Of a stretch of DNA of 64,000 bases, positions 18,799 through 27,686 are shown piece by piece (position 1 is the stretch's first letter; the number at the start of each line of letters is the position of its first letter). The stretch is taken from contig NZ_LBGV01000001.1 of assembly GCF_001274635.1 (NCBI RefSeq), positions 3,472,001-3,536,000 of the forward strand. The letters are read 5' to 3'. The notes under the pieces are model-generated. The model was not told where the DNA came from and searched no databases. It saw nothing but the letters and a program-made list of their open reading frames with translations. Origin of the DNA: Persicobacter sp. CCB-QB2 (GTDB lineage Bacteria; Bacteroidota; Bacteroidia; Cytophagales; Cyclobacteriaceae). Made by a program: the position numbers and the translations under genes.

Positions 18799-19223
18799 AT
18801 GGAAAATTTGATCCCCACCTCCGTTATTCCCCAAGATCGCTTTTCATCTGTTTTAGAGCCTATACAGGAAAACTTATCCATGCTTTCAGAGCTATTACAC
18901 CGGCATCAAAGAGCCAATTTACCCGCCATGGGGAAGGAACGGTAGATTTTGTGAAAGAAGCTCTGATAAAGGCCAAATTACAGCCTGAGGCTATTCCAGG
19001 GCGGATAAGTATTCGGGATCTTGAGCAGAAAGTAGAGTTAATAGAGCGGATTGAAGAAGCACTGCGTCCTCTGGAAGTTATGCGGGAGAAATTGGCGCAG
19101 GCGGCATTGCTCACTGCCAGCGAAGTTTATGTGCCCTGTCTGAGTATTCATAATGCGCTTAAATTAAAAGAAATTAAAGAGGCTTCAGATAAATTGACAG
19201 AAATTGAAACCCTGAAGGACTAA
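18799..19223 (+). pseudogene. Small helical hypothetical protein, frameshifted
   Basis: The N-terminus is in the frame of ATG 18799 (MENLIPTSVIPQDRFSSVLE, then LSMLSELLHRHQRANLPAMG). The rest is in the next frame (GEGTVDFVKEALIKAKLQPE ... KLTEIETLKD). They fuse into a sensible 141-residue, mostly helical protein if the G run at 18930-18933 had five bases rather than four. Without that base the first frame ends at 18944. I do not recognise a family. It has no signal peptide or membrane segment. The two neighbours are transporters, which tells nothing about role. Confidence 0.65.
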
Positions 19224-19257
19224 GGGCGTTTGCATAAGTGCTACGTAAATGAATTGA

Positions 19258-19294
19258 TTAAAAAAAGGCTATCCAATCGGGATAGCCTTTTTTC
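19258..19294. terminator. Bidirectional terminator between convergent genes
   Basis: AAAAAAAGGCTATCC pairs with GGATAGCCTTTTTT. It serves the small protein gene and the ClC gene. Confidence 0.88.
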
Positions 19295-19298
19295 TGCC

Positions 19299-21089
19299 TT
19301 ATACTTTATGTTGCTGTCGTTGAAGATTGGAACGATAAGCATTGAAAATTCTGGCTTTGGAAACAAAACCCAGGTATTGATTTCCATTTTCTTTGTCAAT
19401 CACCGGTAGGTTCCAGTCACCCGTCCGCTGGAATTTCGTCATCACATTACGCATATGTTCATCCGGGTAAACCTCCGCATGGGGCTTGTGCATAATGGTT
19501 TTCACTACAATTTCCGTCCGCTTGTTGTCATCAAACATCAGCTCCCGAATATCATCCAGCGTCACGATGCCTTTTAACTCTCCCTGCTCATTCACCACCG
19601 GGAAAATATTCCTTTTTGAGGCTTTTACCAATGGAATCATGTCTTCAATAGTGGCCGTGGGCAGGACTTTGAGCAGGTCGGTTTCTATGAGCTTATTCAT
19701 ATTGATGGAGTTCAGCACCTGTCCGTCGCGGTCATCCTGGAAGATCTGCCCTCTTTCGATCAGTTTTTTAGTGTAAATGGAATGGGGCTCAAAAGCCATG
19801 ATAACGAAATAACTAATAGCGGAGACCAACATTAGGGGCACCATTAGGGTGTAGCCACCCGTAATCTCAGCAATCAGGAATATTCCCATTAAAGGAGCGT
19901 GAAGTACCCCACTCATTACACCGGCCATGCCTACCAAGGCAAAATTGATAGGGCTGCAAATGCGATCCCCGATGATCAGGTTAATCACGGTAGCAAATAG
20001 AAAACCGGAAATTCCTCCCAGGAATAAAGAAGGGGCAAATATACCACCGCAACCTCCGGAGCCAATGGTAAGAGAGGTCGCCACCGGCTTTAGGAGAATA
20101 ATACCGGCCAGCATGGATACTAATAAGTATACATTAGTTTCGGAACGTTCGAAGAAAATACCCGCAAAATTAAATACTTCATGTCCCCGGCCATTCAATA
20201 GCGCTTTGATGGTCTCATAGCCTTCCCCATAGATGGATGGGAAGATGACGATAATGACGGCCAATATTAAACCGCCGACCAGCCCCCTGAGCAGGTAATT
20301 TTTAATTTCCTTAATTTTGGGTTCCACGATATAAGAGATCCGTGTAAAATATAAGGAAACAAAGGCGCAGAAAATTCCTAAACCCACAAACCAAAAAGCA
20401 TCAGTGGCATGGAATTCATCAATTTGCTTAAAGGAGAACAGTAATTCATTACTGCCAAAGGCAAGGCTGGTCAAAGCACCGGCCGATGAGGCGATCAGTA
20501 AAGGGATAAAGGCAGATACTGAAATATCAGAAAGAATGACTTCGATGGCGAAAATCACCCCGGCAATAGGCGAGTTAAAGATGGCGGCAATGGCCGCTGC
20601 AGAACCACAGCCAATCAACATGCTTCGACGATTATAATCTAAATGCATCATGGTCGCCATATTGGATCCGATGGCGGATCCCGTTACCACAATTGGGGCC
20701 TCCAGTCCAACAGAACCACCGAAGCCAACCGTAATGGCCGAGAGCAACATCCGGGACCACATTTTCCCCCGCGCCATAATAGCGGATTTTTGGGAAATAT
20801 TAAACAAAACATCCGAGATGCCATGCCCAACCCGCTCTTTCATGATGTATCTAGAGATAAAAACCGTAATCATGATCCCGATAATAGGGAAGAGAATGTA
20901 GTAAGGCGTATCCGATAATTCGCTGTGGTCTCCCTGTAAAAAATGCTGAACGGTATGAACAGTTTCTTTCAATAATATGGCACTTAAACCTGCCAGGATT
21001 CCGACGATACCACTAAGAATAATTGTGAAGTTTTTATTATTAATGTGCTTTACGCGCCAAAATAAAAACAATCTCAACAACTTTTTCAT
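19299..21089 (-). CDS. ClC-family chloride channel/antiporter with CBS domains
   Basis: A 596-residue inner-membrane protein. The ClC core (about residues 20-440) shows GFGGSVGLEAPIVVTGSAIG, which has the gating Glu in a GLEAP variant of GREGP, then FNSPIAGVIFAIEVI and the pore segment GGCGGIFAPSLFLGGISG. Two CBS domains follow (about 460-590; FPVVNEQGELKGIVTLDDIR and LPVIDKENGNQYLGFVSK), which in relatives bind adenine nucleotides and gate transport. Whether it is a channel or a proton antiporter needs functional data. It is a single gene ahead of a terminator. Confidence 0.92.
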   Translation of the reverse strand: MKKLLRLFLFWRVKHINNKNFTIILSGIVGILAGLSAILLKETVHTVQHFLQGDHSELSDTPYYILFPIIGIMITVFISRYIMKERVGHGISDVLFNISQKSAIMARGKMWSRMLLSAITVGFGGSVGLEAPIVVTGSAIGSNMATMMHLDYNRRSMLIGCGSAAAIAAIFNSPIAGVIFAIEVILSDISVSAFIPLLIASSAGALTSLAFGSNELLFSFKQIDEFHATDAFWFVGLGIFCAFVSLYFTRISYIVEPKIKEIKNYLLRGLVGGLILAVIIVIFPSIYGEGYETIKALLNGRGHEVFNFAGIFFERSETNVYLLVSMLAGIILLKPVATSLTIGSGGCGGIFAPSLFLGGISGFLFATVINLIIGDRICSPINFALVGMAGVMSGVLHAPLMGIFLIAEITGGYTLMVPLMLVSAISYFVIMAFEPHSIYTKKLIERGQIFQDDRDGQVLNSINMNKLIETDLLKVLPTATIEDMIPLVKASKRNIFPVVNEQGELKGIVTLDDIRELMFDDNKRTEIVVKTIMHKPHAEVYPDEHMRNVMTKFQRTGDWNLPVIDKENGNQYLGFVSKARIFNAYRSNLQRQQHKV

Positions 21090-21350
21090 ACTAATTGAAA
21101 GACCGATTATTACAATTTAAAATTTCATTTTCCGGAATTATATTTTTTTTGCCTATAGCAAGATAAATATAGCTAATCCGAGCTTTTGGGGAGGCGATTG
21201 TCGTAAAAAAAAGGCTTATCATCAAGTTTTTAGACGATTTATTGTGTCCTAGTTAAGGATTTTTTTTCGCTAATTTAAGTTTGATTCAATTTTGCTTTCA
21301 TAAAAAGGGAAGCTAATGAAATTTTTTTTAATCCATTTAGAAATTCAGAT

Positions 21351-22292
21351 ATGAAAAACAGCGTGTGTCAATTGTTTGATATTGAAATTCCCATCATTCA
21401 GGCAGGGATGGTATGGTGCAGTGGCTGGCGACTAGCCGCAGCCGTAAGTAAGGCCGGTGGATTGGGAATTATCGGAGCAGGATCGATGCATCCTGAGGTG
21501 CTGATGCACCATATCCAATCCTTAAAAGCCGACACTGATAAACCATTTGCGGTCAATGTACCTTTATTATACCCGGAGATTGACCGGCTGATGGATGTTA
21601 TTATCCAGCAGGAGGTGCCCATTGTTTTCACTTCGGCTGGTAATCCTAAAAGCTGGACGCCGAAATTAAAAGAAGCGGGCATAAAAGTGGTTCATGTGGT
21701 TTCCAGTGTGAAGTTCGCTTTAAAGGCAGAGGCTGCCGGAGTGGATGCTATTGTCGCGGAGGGTTTTGAAGCCGGCGGTCATAATGGGCGGGAAGAGACG
21801 ACGACACTTTGCCTGATTCCGATGGTGGCGGATGCCGTACAAATCCCTGTGATTGCGGCTGGAGGCATTGGTTCGGGCCGTGCTGTTTTGGCAGCCATGG
21901 CTTTGGGGGCTGATGCGGTTCAGGTGGGCTCTTTATTTGCTGCAGCGGCAGAATCTTCGGCCCACGACCATTTCAAATCTTTATTGGTAGAGGCCGGAGA
22001 AGGCGCAACAGAGTTGGTGTTAAAGAAAGCCACACCGGTGCGTTTATTGAAGAATGATTTCTATCAGCAGATAAAGGAAATGGAAATTGCCGGAGCAAGT
22101 GCGGAAGAACTCAGGGGGCATCTGGGCAAAGGAAGGGCTAAAAAAGGGATGTTCGAAGGGGCGCTTTCGGAAGGTGAGTTGGAAATTGGGCAAGTGGTCG
22201 CCATGATAAAGGAAGTGGCACCAGCGGCTAAAATTTTGAAAGATCTGTGGGAAGAATTTTTGCAGGAAAAATTAAAATTAGCTAATTTATAG
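21351..22292 (+). CDS. Nitronate monooxygenase (NPD family)
   Basis: FMN-dependent TIM-barrel oxidase of 313 residues, related to 2-nitropropane dioxygenase and to FabK. The family motifs are IPIIQAGMVWCSGWRLAAAV at the start, AGGLGIIGAGSM, a central VDAIVAEGFEAGGHNG with the catalytic His, and IPVIAAGGIGSGRAVLAAMA binding FMN phosphate, then GADAVQVGSLFAA. A role in nitronate detoxification is inferred from family only; an enoyl-ACP reductase-like role is an alternative. A TAAGTTTG sequence at about 21282 could be a Bacteroidetes -7 element. Confidence 0.88.
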   Translation: MKNSVCQLFDIEIPIIQAGMVWCSGWRLAAAVSKAGGLGIIGAGSMHPEVLMHHIQSLKADTDKPFAVNVPLLYPEIDRLMDVIIQQEVPIVFTSAGNPKSWTPKLKEAGIKVVHVVSSVKFALKAEAAGVDAIVAEGFEAGGHNGREETTTLCLIPMVADAVQIPVIAAGGIGSGRAVLAAMALGADAVQVGSLFAAAAESSAHDHFKSLLVEAGEGATELVLKKATPVRLLKNDFYQQIKEMEIAGASAEELRGHLGKGRAKKGMFEGALSEGELEIGQVVAMIKEVAPAAKILKDLWEEFLQEKLKLANL

Positions 22293-22404
22293 GGTAATTT
22301 TTTAATAAAGAGGAAAATGCAGTCTGCTTTTAGGGAGTTATTTTTTGAATTTGAGAATCCTTTTGACGTAGCTAAGTTTTTTCTCTACAGATCAACAATC
22401 AAAC

Positions 22405-22977
22405 ATGGAAACTATACTTCACCAACTTGCCTTTACGCAAGGGGGACGGGCGTATTATTTTTATTTAACGCCTCACTATTTTTGTTTTTCAAAAAATAAG
22501 CTAACTGATGAGGGGGAAAGCAAAATTTCCCTTGAAGGAATTAAAGATAAGTTTGAACTGAAAAGCCAGTTAATCATTGAGTGGGTGGAAGGTTCGCGCT
22601 TTTTTAGTTTAAATTCAGGGGGTGAGGAGCAAGGGTTTCATGCCCCTTCTGCAGAGGCCGCTTTGGAAGTGATCAGCATGATCAGAACCCAATTTGAAAA
22701 AAATATGGCACAGCAGGCAGAAGTTCCGCTGACTTCAAAAATATGGAATGCCTCAAAATCTTTCATTCCCGCGTATTTTGCTTTAATAGCGATCATTTTT
22801 TTTAGCGGGGAAATGCTTTGGGGGCAAGAGCAGTCTTTCATGTTATCCCTGGGAATATACCTGCTTTCGTCCGTAGTGGTGGCTGGAGGATTGTTTTTTG
22901 GTTATCGACAATGGATGGACATTCGGAAGCTGACTCATTTTGAATTGAGTGGATTACGAAAATCAATTGAAGTTTAA
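22405..22977 (+). CDS. Hypothetical membrane protein (190 aa)
   Basis: I do not recognise this family. The 190 residues have a soluble N-terminal half (METILHQLAFTQGGRAYYFY, beta-rich, with a conserved-looking VEGSRFFSLNSGG) and then two membrane helices, FIPAYFALIAIIFFSGEMLW and LSLGIYLLSSVVVAGGLFFG, ending with a short charged tail. This suggests a cytoplasmic domain tethered to the inner membrane. It is 112 bp downstream of the nitronate monooxygenase, and a strong terminator follows. Confidence 0.75.
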   Translation: METILHQLAFTQGGRAYYFYLTPHYFCFSKNKLTDEGESKISLEGIKDKFELKSQLIIEWVEGSRFFSLNSGGEEQGFHAPSAEAALEVISMIRTQFEKNMAQQAEVPLTSKIWNASKSFIPAYFALIAIIFFSGEMLWGQEQSFMLSLGIYLLSSVVVAGGLFFGYRQWMDIRKLTHFELSGLRKSIEV

Positions 22978-23029
22978 AAGATATAGCTATCTCAAATGCC
23001 AAATATGTGGAAATATTGGATTTGATATT

Positions 23030-23064
23030 TTAGGGAGGCCATGACGGGGCCTCCATTTTTTTAT
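23030..23064 (+). terminator. Terminator of the 190-aa membrane protein gene
   Basis: GGAGGCC pairs with GGCCTCC, followed by ATTTTTTT. The opposing OmpA gene ends at 23061 within it. Confidence 0.85.
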
Positions 23065-23825
23065 TTATTTTCTGGCATAAAGATTTTAAAGTCCACCCTT
23101 CTGTTTTTTTGTCTGCCCTCTTCGGTATTGTTGTCATATTGAGGCATACTTTCTCCATAACCAATCACAGAAATTTGGTCTTCATTTACCCCAATGTCTT
23201 TCATCAGGCGCTCTATTTGCCGCACCCTTTTCATGGACAGTTGCAGGTTGTCCTCTTCTTTCCCAATACTGTCAGTATGTCCCTCTACCAGTACAATTCC
23301 TCCCCGGAGCGCATACTCTACCGCGATTAGGAAAGGGTCAAAATTGACATAGGCAAATTCATCCTGTCCGGTGATAAAATAGAGAGACTCCACCATTTCT
23401 TCAGGTGTTTTCCCATTCTTTTCCCGCTCATCAATCATCTTCCGGACACGAGCGTGCTCTTCATTGATCGGTTTGGGTAAAATACGTTCTTTCACCTCTG
23501 CCAAAGCCGGCTTATTTTCTAATGGCTCGGGTTTAAGCGGTGGAGGAGTCGTGATAACATTACTTTTGGGAGGGCTCACTGGCGTAGATACCACAGTGAC
23601 CTGATAATCGGCTTTTTCGGAAGGATGGGCTAATTTCTTACCTGATCGACTTTTTTTGGCCTCTAACTTTTCTGGCTTTTTCTTACGTCCTTTCTTACAC
23701 TGCTTTTTGGAGGAATAACGTTTTTGTTTGTGTCGTATACTTTTACGATGAAAACTTTGCCCATAGCAGTAGTCGCCTATGAAAAGCAGGCTGAAGACAA
23801 GGAAGATGAGCTTTAAGAATCGCAA
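23061..23825 (-). CDS. OmpA-family protein
   Basis: A 254-residue cell-envelope protein. A signal peptide (MRFLKLIFLVFSLLFIGDYC) is followed by a lysine/arginine-rich stretch of about 50 residues, a proline-rich linker (VITTPPPLKPEPLENKP), and an OmpA C-terminal domain from about residue 150. VLVEGHTDSIGKEEDNLQLS and RVRQIERLMKDIG, then GYGESMPQYDNNTEEGRQKN and RRVDFKIF, are the peptidoglycan-binding motifs. The very basic N-terminal stretch is unusual and may bind anionic polymers. It probably tethers the outer membrane to peptidoglycan. Confidence 0.9.
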   Translation of the reverse strand: MRFLKLIFLVFSLLFIGDYCYGQSFHRKSIRHKQKRYSSKKQCKKGRKKKPEKLEAKKSRSGKKLAHPSEKADYQVTVVSTPVSPPKSNVITTPPPLKPEPLENKPALAEVKERILPKPINEEHARVRKMIDEREKNGKTPEEMVESLYFITGQDEFAYVNFDPFLIAVEYALRGGIVLVEGHTDSIGKEEDNLQLSMKRVRQIERLMKDIGVNEDQISVIGYGESMPQYDNNTEEGRQKNRRVDFKIFMPENK

Positions 23826-23922
23826 TAGTGTAAAGGTTAAGGTTAATGTTAGGTCATTGCAAATCTATAAAATATATTGAAAAATATATATTTATTACAT
23901 TGGTTGTGAGAGAAATTCACAC

Positions 23923-23966
23923 AAAAAAGCCCCAGCTTGATAGTATTATCGAAATGGGGCTTTGAA
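23923..23966 (-). terminator. Terminator downstream of the M23 peptidase gene
   Basis: AAAGCCCCA pairs with TGGGGCTTT, with TTTTTTG following on the minus strand. It adjoins the stop at 23970. Confidence 0.85.
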
Positions 23967-23969
23967 ATA

Positions 23970-25307
23970 TTACAGGTTATAGGGAAGTTCTTCGATACAA
24001 ATCCCTTCTACTTCTTCAAACAGATTTTTCGGCAAATGATGCTGAAAGCTTAGCGCATTCAGGCGGGCCATCATCGCATCTCTTGCGGCGAAATAGTTTT
24101 CTTTTTCGCTTTCATCAATGGGCTTGGCGGAAGGAATTTTTTGTCTTCTGGGGTCTACCTGTTGTCCGTTTTTCCAGAATCTGAAACAACAATGCGGGCC
24201 CGTAGCCAGGCCGGTACTTCCTACATAACCAATTACCTGCCCTTGTTTTACTCTTACGCCGGGCCGGATGCCTTTGGCAATTTTTGACATGTGCAGATAT
24301 TGGGTGGTAAAAGTGCCATTATGACGAACCTTAACATAATTTCCGTTGTATCGCTTGTATTGTGCCTCTTGAATGACACCATCCCCCACGGACATAATCG
24401 GCGTTCCGGTTGGGGCGGCATAATCCGTACCCAGATGGGATTTCCATCTTTTTTGTACCGGGTGGAACCTGCGTCGGCTAAAGCTGGAACTGATACGGCT
24501 GTATTTTAAGGGCGCTTTTAAGAATGCCTTTCTGAGGGAATTCCCTTCTTCATCAAAATAGGAATCTTTTTCCCCCTGCTGATAGAAAACAGCCCAATAA
24601 TCATTGCCGGCATGCTGGAAATAAGCTCCGTCAATATTGGCGATGCCTACCGGATGACCATCCACCTGCTTTTCCTGATAGATAATTTTGAAACGATCAC
24701 CTTTTTGAATGTGGAAAAAGTCCACCTGCCAGGCAAAAATCTCCGATAATTCATGTGAAAGCAGCGGAGAGGCTCCTTCATCCATCATGGTTTGGTACAG
24801 GGAATAATCAATGGTGCCGGTTAAATGCTTTTCGACGATTTCCACTGGTTTAGCACCCCGGTATACACTCACCGAATCTTTGAGGTTGAAGACCACATAG
24901 TCTACCGGATCTATTTCGTAAATCATTTGCTCCACAGTTTGCAGTGAATCTTCTTTACAGATCAGGGTATATTGATGGTTGAAAGCTAATTTTCTAACAT
25001 CAAATACGGTCTTGCTTTTTTCAGCTAATTCGTGGATGTATTTGTATTCAATATTGTGGGGGAGTAGGATTTCCGACAGTCGCTGATTGGGTTTGATTTT
25101 GTCCGTTATGACAATTTTATCTTCTACAGGAAGCTCATATAATTTTTGTTCATACGCGATGGTATCGATCGTCAGACTAATTGAATCTGTTAATTCTTTG
25201 CTGTTCGTATGAAAGTCTGTCTGATATTCGTAGTGACGATAGAAAAGGGTGAAGCCTGCCCCTATCATTCCCAAAAGTAATATGATGCCGATTGCTTTAA
25301 TTTTCAT
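23970..25307 (-). CDS. M23-family peptidoglycan peptidase-like protein
   Basis: Envelope protein of about 445 residues with an N-terminal anchor (MKIKAIGIILLLGMIGAGFT) and a C-terminal LytM/M23 domain (about residues 290-400). Zinc ligands are seen in SHLGTDYAAPTGTPI (His and Asp). The usual HxH third motif reads TGPHCCFRFWKNGQQVDP, so the last ligand is Cys in place of His. Related Bacteroidetes proteins also seem to carry a Cys here. It may be a modified metallopeptidase or an activator of amidases, like EnvC. I chose ATG at 25307; the frame extends upstream to a TTG. Confidence 0.88.
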   Translation of the reverse strand: MKIKAIGIILLLGMIGAGFTLFYRHYEYQTDFHTNSKELTDSISLTIDTIAYEQKLYELPVEDKIVITDKIKPNQRLSEILLPHNIEYKYIHELAEKSKTVFDVRKLAFNHQYTLICKEDSLQTVEQMIYEIDPVDYVVFNLKDSVSVYRGAKPVEIVEKHLTGTIDYSLYQTMMDEGASPLLSHELSEIFAWQVDFFHIQKGDRFKIIYQEKQVDGHPVGIANIDGAYFQHAGNDYWAVFYQQGEKDSYFDEEGNSLRKAFLKAPLKYSRISSSFSRRRFHPVQKRWKSHLGTDYAAPTGTPIMSVGDGVIQEAQYKRYNGNYVKVRHNGTFTTQYLHMSKIAKGIRPGVRVKQGQVIGYVGSTGLATGPHCCFRFWKNGQQVDPRRQKIPSAKPIDESEKENYFAARDAMMARLNALSFQHHLPKNLFEEVEGICIEELPYNL

Positions 25308-25529
25308 TCCCCGGGTGTTCTGCGCGATTAGTCTATTTTTGAATGTAGCTTTGATTTTTCTCAAATTACAAGTCGGTAAATTTAAAGGTATTTTCAATCA
25401 AATGCTTGAAAACGCCAACTTTAACGAAAATTAACAAATATTGCACCATGATTTCCTAAGTGTTTGGAATATAATGGGGTTGAAGGAGTTTTTTAGGTAA
25501 AGGCTTTAAAATAGGGAAAGAAAAGTAGG

Positions 25530-25564
25530 GGTAAAAAAAAGAGGCTTCTCAAGCCTCCCTTTAG
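25530..25564 (-). terminator. Terminator of the GrpB-prmA unit
   Basis: GAGGCTT and AAGCCTC form the stem and the minus strand then runs into TTTTTTTT. It lies 25 bp past the prmA stop. Confidence 0.85.
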
Positions 25565-25588
25565 TATGTTATGCTCCGAAACGGATTT

Positions 25589-26416
25589 TTATTTCAGAAT
25601 AAAATGTACCGAAACCCAGTCTCCCTCTTTAATAAAGGATTGTTTTTCCAAACCGAGTGGAGCGGTTACTTCTTCAATAATGGCTATATCTTCCTCATAA
25701 AAGCCGCTCAACAACAGGTGCCCTCCGGCTACCATATTGGCCACATAGTCTTTCATTTCATGTACCAATACATTTCGGTTGATATTGGCGATAAGAATAT
25801 CGAAAGGCTTTTCGAAATTCATCTCCGCTATAGTACCCTGATGAACCGGAATCTCCATATTATTCAATGCGTAGTTTTCTTTGGAGTTTTCTACACACCA
25901 TTCGTCAATATCATAGGATTCTACTTCGGCTGCGCCTAATAATTGCGCCATAATGGCCAGAATTCCTGTTCCGGTTCCAGCATCCAAAACCCGTTTCTGT
26001 TGGTGGTCAATGTTCAGCATATTCTGAATCATTAAGCGGGTAGTCTGGTGGTGCCCCGTTCCGAAAGACATCTTCGGGTTGATGGCAATCTTATAAGGAA
26101 AATCTTTCTCCAGCTGATGGAAATCTGCATGAATGGCTACTTGGTCTCCAATGAAAATCGGCTCGTAGTTTTTCTCCCACTCCTCATTCCAGTTTTGCTT
26201 TTCTACTTCTACCACTTCATAAGAAAGCTCCGTCATAGCGGCATATCGCGCCATTACTTCCTTAGTCGCTTCCGCCTCGTAAGCATCTACTTCTGCCCAG
26301 CCATCAAATCCTTTTTCATTGTCCAAAAAAGAACTGAATCCGGCTTCTGCCAATTCCGCCTGAAGAATATCTCCGAATTCCGGCGTACAGTTGACTTTAA
26401 TTTCTACAAATTCCAT
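25589..26416 (-). CDS. prmA: Ribosomal protein L11 methyltransferase
   Basis: SAM-dependent enzyme that trimethylates ribosomal protein L11. The 275 residues begin with a short L11-recognition domain (MEFVEIKVNCTPEFGDILQA) and continue with the class I methyltransferase core: NPKMSFGTGHHQTTRLMIQN, then VLDAGTGTGILAIMAQLLGA (SAM loop) and ILIANINRNVLVHEM (catalytic NxN-type motif). It starts at the last base of the upstream GrpB stop, so the pair is translationally coupled. Confidence 0.93.
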   Translation of the reverse strand: MEFVEIKVNCTPEFGDILQAELAEAGFSSFLDNEKGFDGWAEVDAYEAEATKEVMARYAAMTELSYEVVEVEKQNWNEEWEKNYEPIFIGDQVAIHADFHQLEKDFPYKIAINPKMSFGTGHHQTTRLMIQNMLNIDHQQKRVLDAGTGTGILAIMAQLLGAAEVESYDIDEWCVENSKENYALNNMEIPVHQGTIAEMNFEKPFDILIANINRNVLVHEMKDYVANMVAGGHLLLSGFYEEDIAIIEEVTAPLGLEKQSFIKEGDWVSVHFILK

Positions 26417-26946
26417 TAATCTATATTATGCTTTTTATTCCATTCCAATGCCAGGGCTTCATGATGCTGAATGAAAGCATCTTTGCCATCGCAGTATTTC
26501 TCTATATCATTTTGGCAGGATTTGGCCACTTTTATTTTCAGTGCGCCGTAAGCATCCCGTACTTCGGGAAAGGTTCTTAAATAATCCCGAAAAGCCAAAT
26601 GTCGCTCCACGTGCTCATCACCTGCAGGGAAAGCATGAATCTGATGGCTGCGGTGATAGCCACCTTTTTCAAAATATCGCCGGCGGGAGATCCCATTTTC
26701 TCCTTTGGTCACAAAGCCTAAAGCTTCAAAAGCAGCATTTTGTTGATCTATTACTTCCAGAGAGGAAACCTCTAACATGATGTCAATCACAGGCTTGGCG
26801 GCTAGTCCGGGGATGGAAGTACTGCCGATATGATGAATATTTACAATACCCTCGCCTATTTTTTCGTGCAGCAAGCCCGATATTTCTTCAAAATCTGATG
26901 CCCAATGGTCTTCATGGGGTACTACTTTTACAAGCATTGTACTCAT
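26416..26946 (-). CDS. GrpB-family protein (nucleotidyltransferase fold)
   Basis: A 176-residue cytosolic protein of the GrpB/UPF0157 family. Motifs are VVPHEDHWASDFEEI, the nucleotidyltransferase-like HHIGSTSIPGLAAKPVIDIM (Gly-Ser followed by an acidic site) and HQIHAFPAGDEHVERHLAFR. Despite the name it is not a GrpE partner, and its substrate is unknown. It overlaps prmA by one base, which suggests co-expression. Confidence 0.88.
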   Translation of the reverse strand: MSTMLVKVVPHEDHWASDFEEISGLLHEKIGEGIVNIHHIGSTSIPGLAAKPVIDIMLEVSSLEVIDQQNAAFEALGFVTKGENGISRRRYFEKGGYHRSHQIHAFPAGDEHVERHLAFRDYLRTFPEVRDAYGALKIKVAKSCQNDIEKYCDGKDAFIQHHEALALEWNKKHNID

Positions 26947-26970
26947 TTTGATACAGTCAATAATAATTGA

Positions 26971-27321
26971 TTATCGATTACAGCCGGCAAAGCTTTCCGC
27001 GTCCGTGAAGAAAACGGTGAAGTGGGCTCTGCTTCTTTCCTCTACAAAAGCGACATTAAAATGTGCGCCCTTTTGTTCGTCCACAAAACACCACATGCCC
27101 GGTTTTGTACAATATAGCCAGTTGTCTTCTTCAAAAACGACTAAATCTGCCGAGCTCTCATATTCTTCTTCATAGACTAAGTATTGGGCAAATCGTTCGT
27201 CTTCCACCTCAAAAACTTTGCCCATCAGCTGACAGGGATTTACATATTGAGCCACGGATTCTGTCGCACTAAAAATAAGCAGCACTCCGAGGCTGAGAAA
27301 AAAGGCTTTAAATGAATTCAT
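26971..27321 (-). CDS. DUF6150-family secreted protein
   Basis: A 116-residue exported protein. A signal peptide (MNSFKAFFLSLGVLLIFSAT) ends near SVAQ. The mature part is a run of short beta-strand repeats: PCQLMGKVFEVEDE, ADLVVFEEDN, GAHFNVAFVEERSRA and HFTVFFTDAESFAGC. This is the pattern of DUF6150 proteins in Bacteroidetes, whose function is unknown. Conserved cysteines occur near each end (PCQL and GCNR) and at WLYC and MWCF, so disulfides are likely. It ends 25 bp before the GrpB start, possibly the same transcript. Confidence 0.8.
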   Translation of the reverse strand: MNSFKAFFLSLGVLLIFSATESVAQYVNPCQLMGKVFEVEDERFAQYLVYEEEYESSADLVVFEEDNWLYCTKPGMWCFVDEQKGAHFNVAFVEERSRAHFTVFFTDAESFAGCNR

Positions 27322-27382
27322 GAGATAAGATGATAAAGCGAACGATTAGTCGGTAAAGATAGAAATAATACAAATGAAGACC

Positions 27383-27602
27383 TAACCCGAATGATTCACC
27401 TCTGAATTTAGTGAACCAGCTTAAATCTCTCACCAACCATTCCACTCAGGTATTTTGCTTTGAATTTTTATAGCCCTAATTGGGCTACGCTTGCCTCCTC
27501 ATCATTCATTTGCTTCCTTGGAAAAAACGCCAAATGGAAGACTATTCCTTCATTTTTCCGCCTTGCAGCTAAACAGGGGTTTAAACAGGTATCTTTTGGG
27601 TA
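27383..27602 (-). repeat. R1 dispersed element, copy 3
   Basis: This is an AACCC-subtype copy. The left end is TAACCCGAATGATTCACC and the right end GGGTAAAA, with TA at 27383-27384 and 27601-27602. The core matches the family, with GCTGCAAGGCGGAAAAATG on the minus strand, and the central palindrome is AGCCCTAATTGGGCT. It lies downstream of tpiA, between it and the DUF6150 gene. Confidence 0.85.
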
Positions 27603-27630
27603 AAATGTATTTTTGGACGGAAAATAAGGG

Positions 27631-27665
27631 CAAAAAAAAGCACGACCAGAATTGGCCGTGCCTTG
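27631..27665 (-). terminator. Terminator of tpiA
   Basis: GGCACGGCC pairs with GGTCGTGC on the minus strand and is followed by TTTTTTT. It lies just past the tpiA stop. Confidence 0.75.
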
Positions 27666-27686
27666 CAATATGTTGAATCTTTCAGA

